In this document: positions 62,339 through 64,000 of the stretch, in pieces
How positions within the stretch are numbered: the first letter of the stretch is position 1
Layout: each line of letters opens with the position of its first letter
NCBI RefSeq assembly: GCF_900156625.1
Contig: NZ_FTOB01000003.1
Span: 434,001 to 498,000 of the forward strand
DNA from: Zobellia uliginosa
GTDB lineage: Bacteria > Bacteroidota > Bacteroidia > Flavobacteriales > Flavobacteriaceae
DNA: 64,000 bases
Direction of reading: 5' to 3'
Position numbers and translations under genes: made by a program
The notes under the pieces: generated by a model
Seen by the model: only the letters and a program-made list of their open reading frames with translations
What the model was told of the DNA's origin: nothing
The model's database searches: none

Positions 62339-64000
62339 ATGGATACCCAGACGATTCTCTTTATGATCTTGGCCGCAATTGTTTCGCTGGCGCTGGTGTT
62401 ATTTCAATATTTCTACAAAAATAAAGGTGGCGGAAAGCTTATAATAGCTTTGTCGTTTTTGCGTTTCATAGCTTTTTTTGGGTGCTTTTTATTACTTATA
62501 AATCCCAAGTTCACCCAAAATACCTATGCTATAGAGAAAGTAGACCTTGTAGTTTTGGTCGATAACTCTTCTTCAATGGCTTCCTCAAAGGAAACCGTGA
62601 ATACTATTCTTGAAGCTATTGATGGCAATCAAGCCTTGGCCGAGAAGTTCAATATAGAAAAATACAGGTTCGACAGTAGATTGGGGGCTTTCGATAGTCT
62701 GGGTTTAGATGGGCAAAATACCAATATCTCTGGAGGGTTAAAAGGGCTACAGGAGATATATGCATCAAAAAAGGCCGCGGTAGTGTTGCTTTCGGACGGA
62801 AACCAGACCCTAGGCCAAGATTATGGCTTCTACGGGCAAAATACTGCTCTTCTCGTATATCCTGTCGCTATCGGCGATACCACAAAGTATGAGGATGTGT
62901 CCCTTACCCAGGTAAACGTCAATCGCTATGCGTTTTTAAAGAACAAGTATCCCATTGAGATTTATGTGTCGTATTTCGGGAAGGATGAAATAACGGTCCC
63001 GGTTACGGTTTCTGAGGGAGGAAAAAGGGTTTTTAGGGAAAATATTACCCTTTCGGGGACAAAGAACAGTGCGGTGGTCAAAACCCTTCTCGACGCAAAT
63101 TCGGTCGGGGTAAAGAATCTTCAGTTAAGTGTGGGGAGCTTGGGGAATGAAAGGAATTTGGCCAACAACAAAAGGGAAACGGTCGTAGAGGTCATCGATG
63201 AGAAAACCAAGGTGGCCATTGTGTCTAGTTTGATGCATCCGGATATAGGAACACTGAAAAAATCCATTGAGAGCAACGGGCAACGTAATGTGGTCATTAA
63301 AAAACCTACGGACTCCATGAATTCGTGGGACGATGTAGATCTTTTTATCCTGTATCAGCCCAATGCCTCGTTTAAATCGGTATTTGAATACACCGAGAAG
63401 AAACGGGCGAGTAGACTGTTGGTTACCGGGCCACAGACTGATTTCAATTTCCTCAACCGCGTACAAAAGAGTTTTACAAAAAACAGTTATAATCAAGAGG
63501 AAGAGGTGTTTGCCGTACTTAACCCGGCATTCGCCTTGTTCGGTAGTGGTGGTTTTTCCTTGACCGATTTTCCGCCGCTTAAAAGTAGTTTGGGCGATGT
63601 TGTCTTGCACGGGAAAAACGATGTGTTGTTGACCCAGCGTATCAGGGGGATAGACACCGACCAACCCTTATTGGCTTTCTTTGAAACCGAACAGGCCCAG
63701 CGAGAGGCCGTGTTTTTCGGGGAGCATATATGGAAGTGGAGAATGCAGACCTTTAGGAATGATCGTAATTTTAAGAATTTCGATGATTTTATGGGGCTGG
63801 TGATACGGTATTTGGCCACCCAAAAATCAAGGGAAAGACTGACCTTGCTCTATGAAAACGTATATGAAAATGCCAGTGGAGCCAAGGTAGAGGCAACATA
63901 TTTTGACAAGGCCTTTACTTTCGATGCAAACGCCCAATTGAACCTACGGTTAAAAAATAGCGATACGGGCCAAACCCTTTCTGTACCCATGCTTTTAAAA
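62339..64000 (+). CDS. VWA-domain membrane protein, 3' partial
   Basis: The frame from the ATG at 62339 is open to the window end (554 codons). Two N-terminal transmembrane helices (LFMILAAIVSLALVLFQYFY; FLRFIAFFGCFLLLI) precede a von Willebrand A domain with MIDAS D75-NSSS and the later LLSDGNQ. A long periplasmic beta-rich part (VPVTVSEGGKR…) follows. The layout matches Bacteroidota BatA/BatB-neighbour or VWA 'hypothetical' proteins of about 650-700 residues. It is likely an envelope protein; function unknown. The 3' end is cut off. Confidence 0.8.
   Translation, partial: MDTQTILFMILAAIVSLALVLFQYFYKNKGGGKLIIALSFLRFIAFFGCFLLLINPKFTQNTYAIEKVDLVVLVDNSSSMASSKETVNTILEAIDGNQALAEKFNIEKYRFDSRLGAFDSLGLDGQNTNISGGLKGLQEIYASKKAAVVLLSDGNQTLGQDYGFYGQNTALLVYPVAIGDTTKYEDVSLTQVNVNRYAFLKNKYPIEIYVSYFGKDEITVPVTVSEGGKRVFRENITLSGTKNSAVVKTLLDANSVGVKNLQLSVGSLGNERNLANNKRETVVEVIDEKTKVAIVSSLMHPDIGTLKKSIESNGQRNVVIKKPTDSMNSWDDVDLFILYQPNASFKSVFEYTEKKRASRLLVTGPQTDFNFLNRVQKSFTKNSYNQEEEVFAVLNPAFALFGSGGFSLTDFPPLKSSLGDVVLHGKNDVLLTQRIRGIDTDQPLLAFFETEQAQREAVFFGEHIWKWRMQTFRNDRNFKNFDDFMGLVIRYLATQKSRERLTLLYENVYENASGAKVEATYFDKAFTFDANAQLNLRLKNSDTGQTLSVPMLLK

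Noticed and set aside
1-64000. CRISPR array, prophage, insertion sequence or tRNA
   Set aside because: No regular short repeats with spacers, no integrase/transposase or phage structural gene, no tRNA-like fold was seen. The only tandem DNA repeats are coding repeats in the lipoprotein at 51794.

Overview
The window looks like chromosome from a marine flavobacterium (phylum Bacteroidota, family Flavobacteriaceae). Several things point there: a fused lpxC-fabZ gene, the type IX secretion regulator PorX, a Bacteroidota-type VWA membrane protein, many lipoproteins, -7 elements of the form TAnnTTTG, and little use of Shine-Dalgarno sites. Zobellia, Maribacter or a close relative would fit, but the genus is inference. 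I see no rRNA, tRNA, CRISPR array, prophage or intact insertion sequence. The first gene (comM) and the last (VWA membrane protein) run off the ends.

Layout. Bases 1-3028: the end of comM, a 32-codon membrane mini-ORF, and a two-gene unit of unknown function (a zinc-knuckle, nuclease-like protein and a GldL-like membrane protein). Bases 3311-5620: an overlapping pxpABC operon that opens 5-oxoproline to glutamate. Bases 5687-15648: branched-chain amino acid genes ilvD-ilvB-(methyltransferase)-ilvN-ilvC-ilvA, then a GapN-type dehydrogenase. The ilv genes are preceded by what reads as a complete transcription attenuator: a Val/Ile-rich leader peptide, an antiterminator pairing and a strong terminator. 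Bases 15930-21714: an accessory, AT-rich stretch with an MFS exporter, two AraC regulators, two lipoproteins and small unknown proteins. Bases 21871-26838: a minus-strand leuC-leuD-leuA-leuB operon with an extra 46-residue ORF between leuA and leuB.

Bases 26917-36487: recG, an M1 aminopeptidase next to a patatin phospholipase, an envelope OmpA-like protein, a glutamate-synthase-like FMN protein and an M20 amidohydrolase. Bases 36747-41373: parE-parC (topoisomerase IV). Bases 41629-51694: a sterol-desaturase-type hydroxylase, a small XRE regulator with a lipoprotein, an M14 carboxypeptidase, an Lrp/AsnC regulator, DinB, aroB divergent from proline dehydrogenase, and alanine dehydrogenase. Bases 51794-54221: a tandem-repeat lipoprotein, tsaE and porX. 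Bases 54366-62274: an HD phosphohydrolase, lpxD, lpxC-fabZ, lpxA, efp, a second lpxD-like gene, sucD and fabG. The window ends in a VWA membrane protein.

How they work together. The ilv and leu operons supply valine, isoleucine and leucine from the two halves of one pathway, 8 kb apart on opposite strands. The only attenuator-like leader is on the ilv side. The lpx block makes the lipid A precursor in an uninterrupted, partly overlapping run. The least explained parts are the ilv leader, the methyltransferase gene and decayed methyltransferase inside the ilv operon, the leuA-leuB mini-ORF, the 1.3-3.0 kb unit and the 19-21.7 kb island. All calls come from reading the sequence; no database search was possible.
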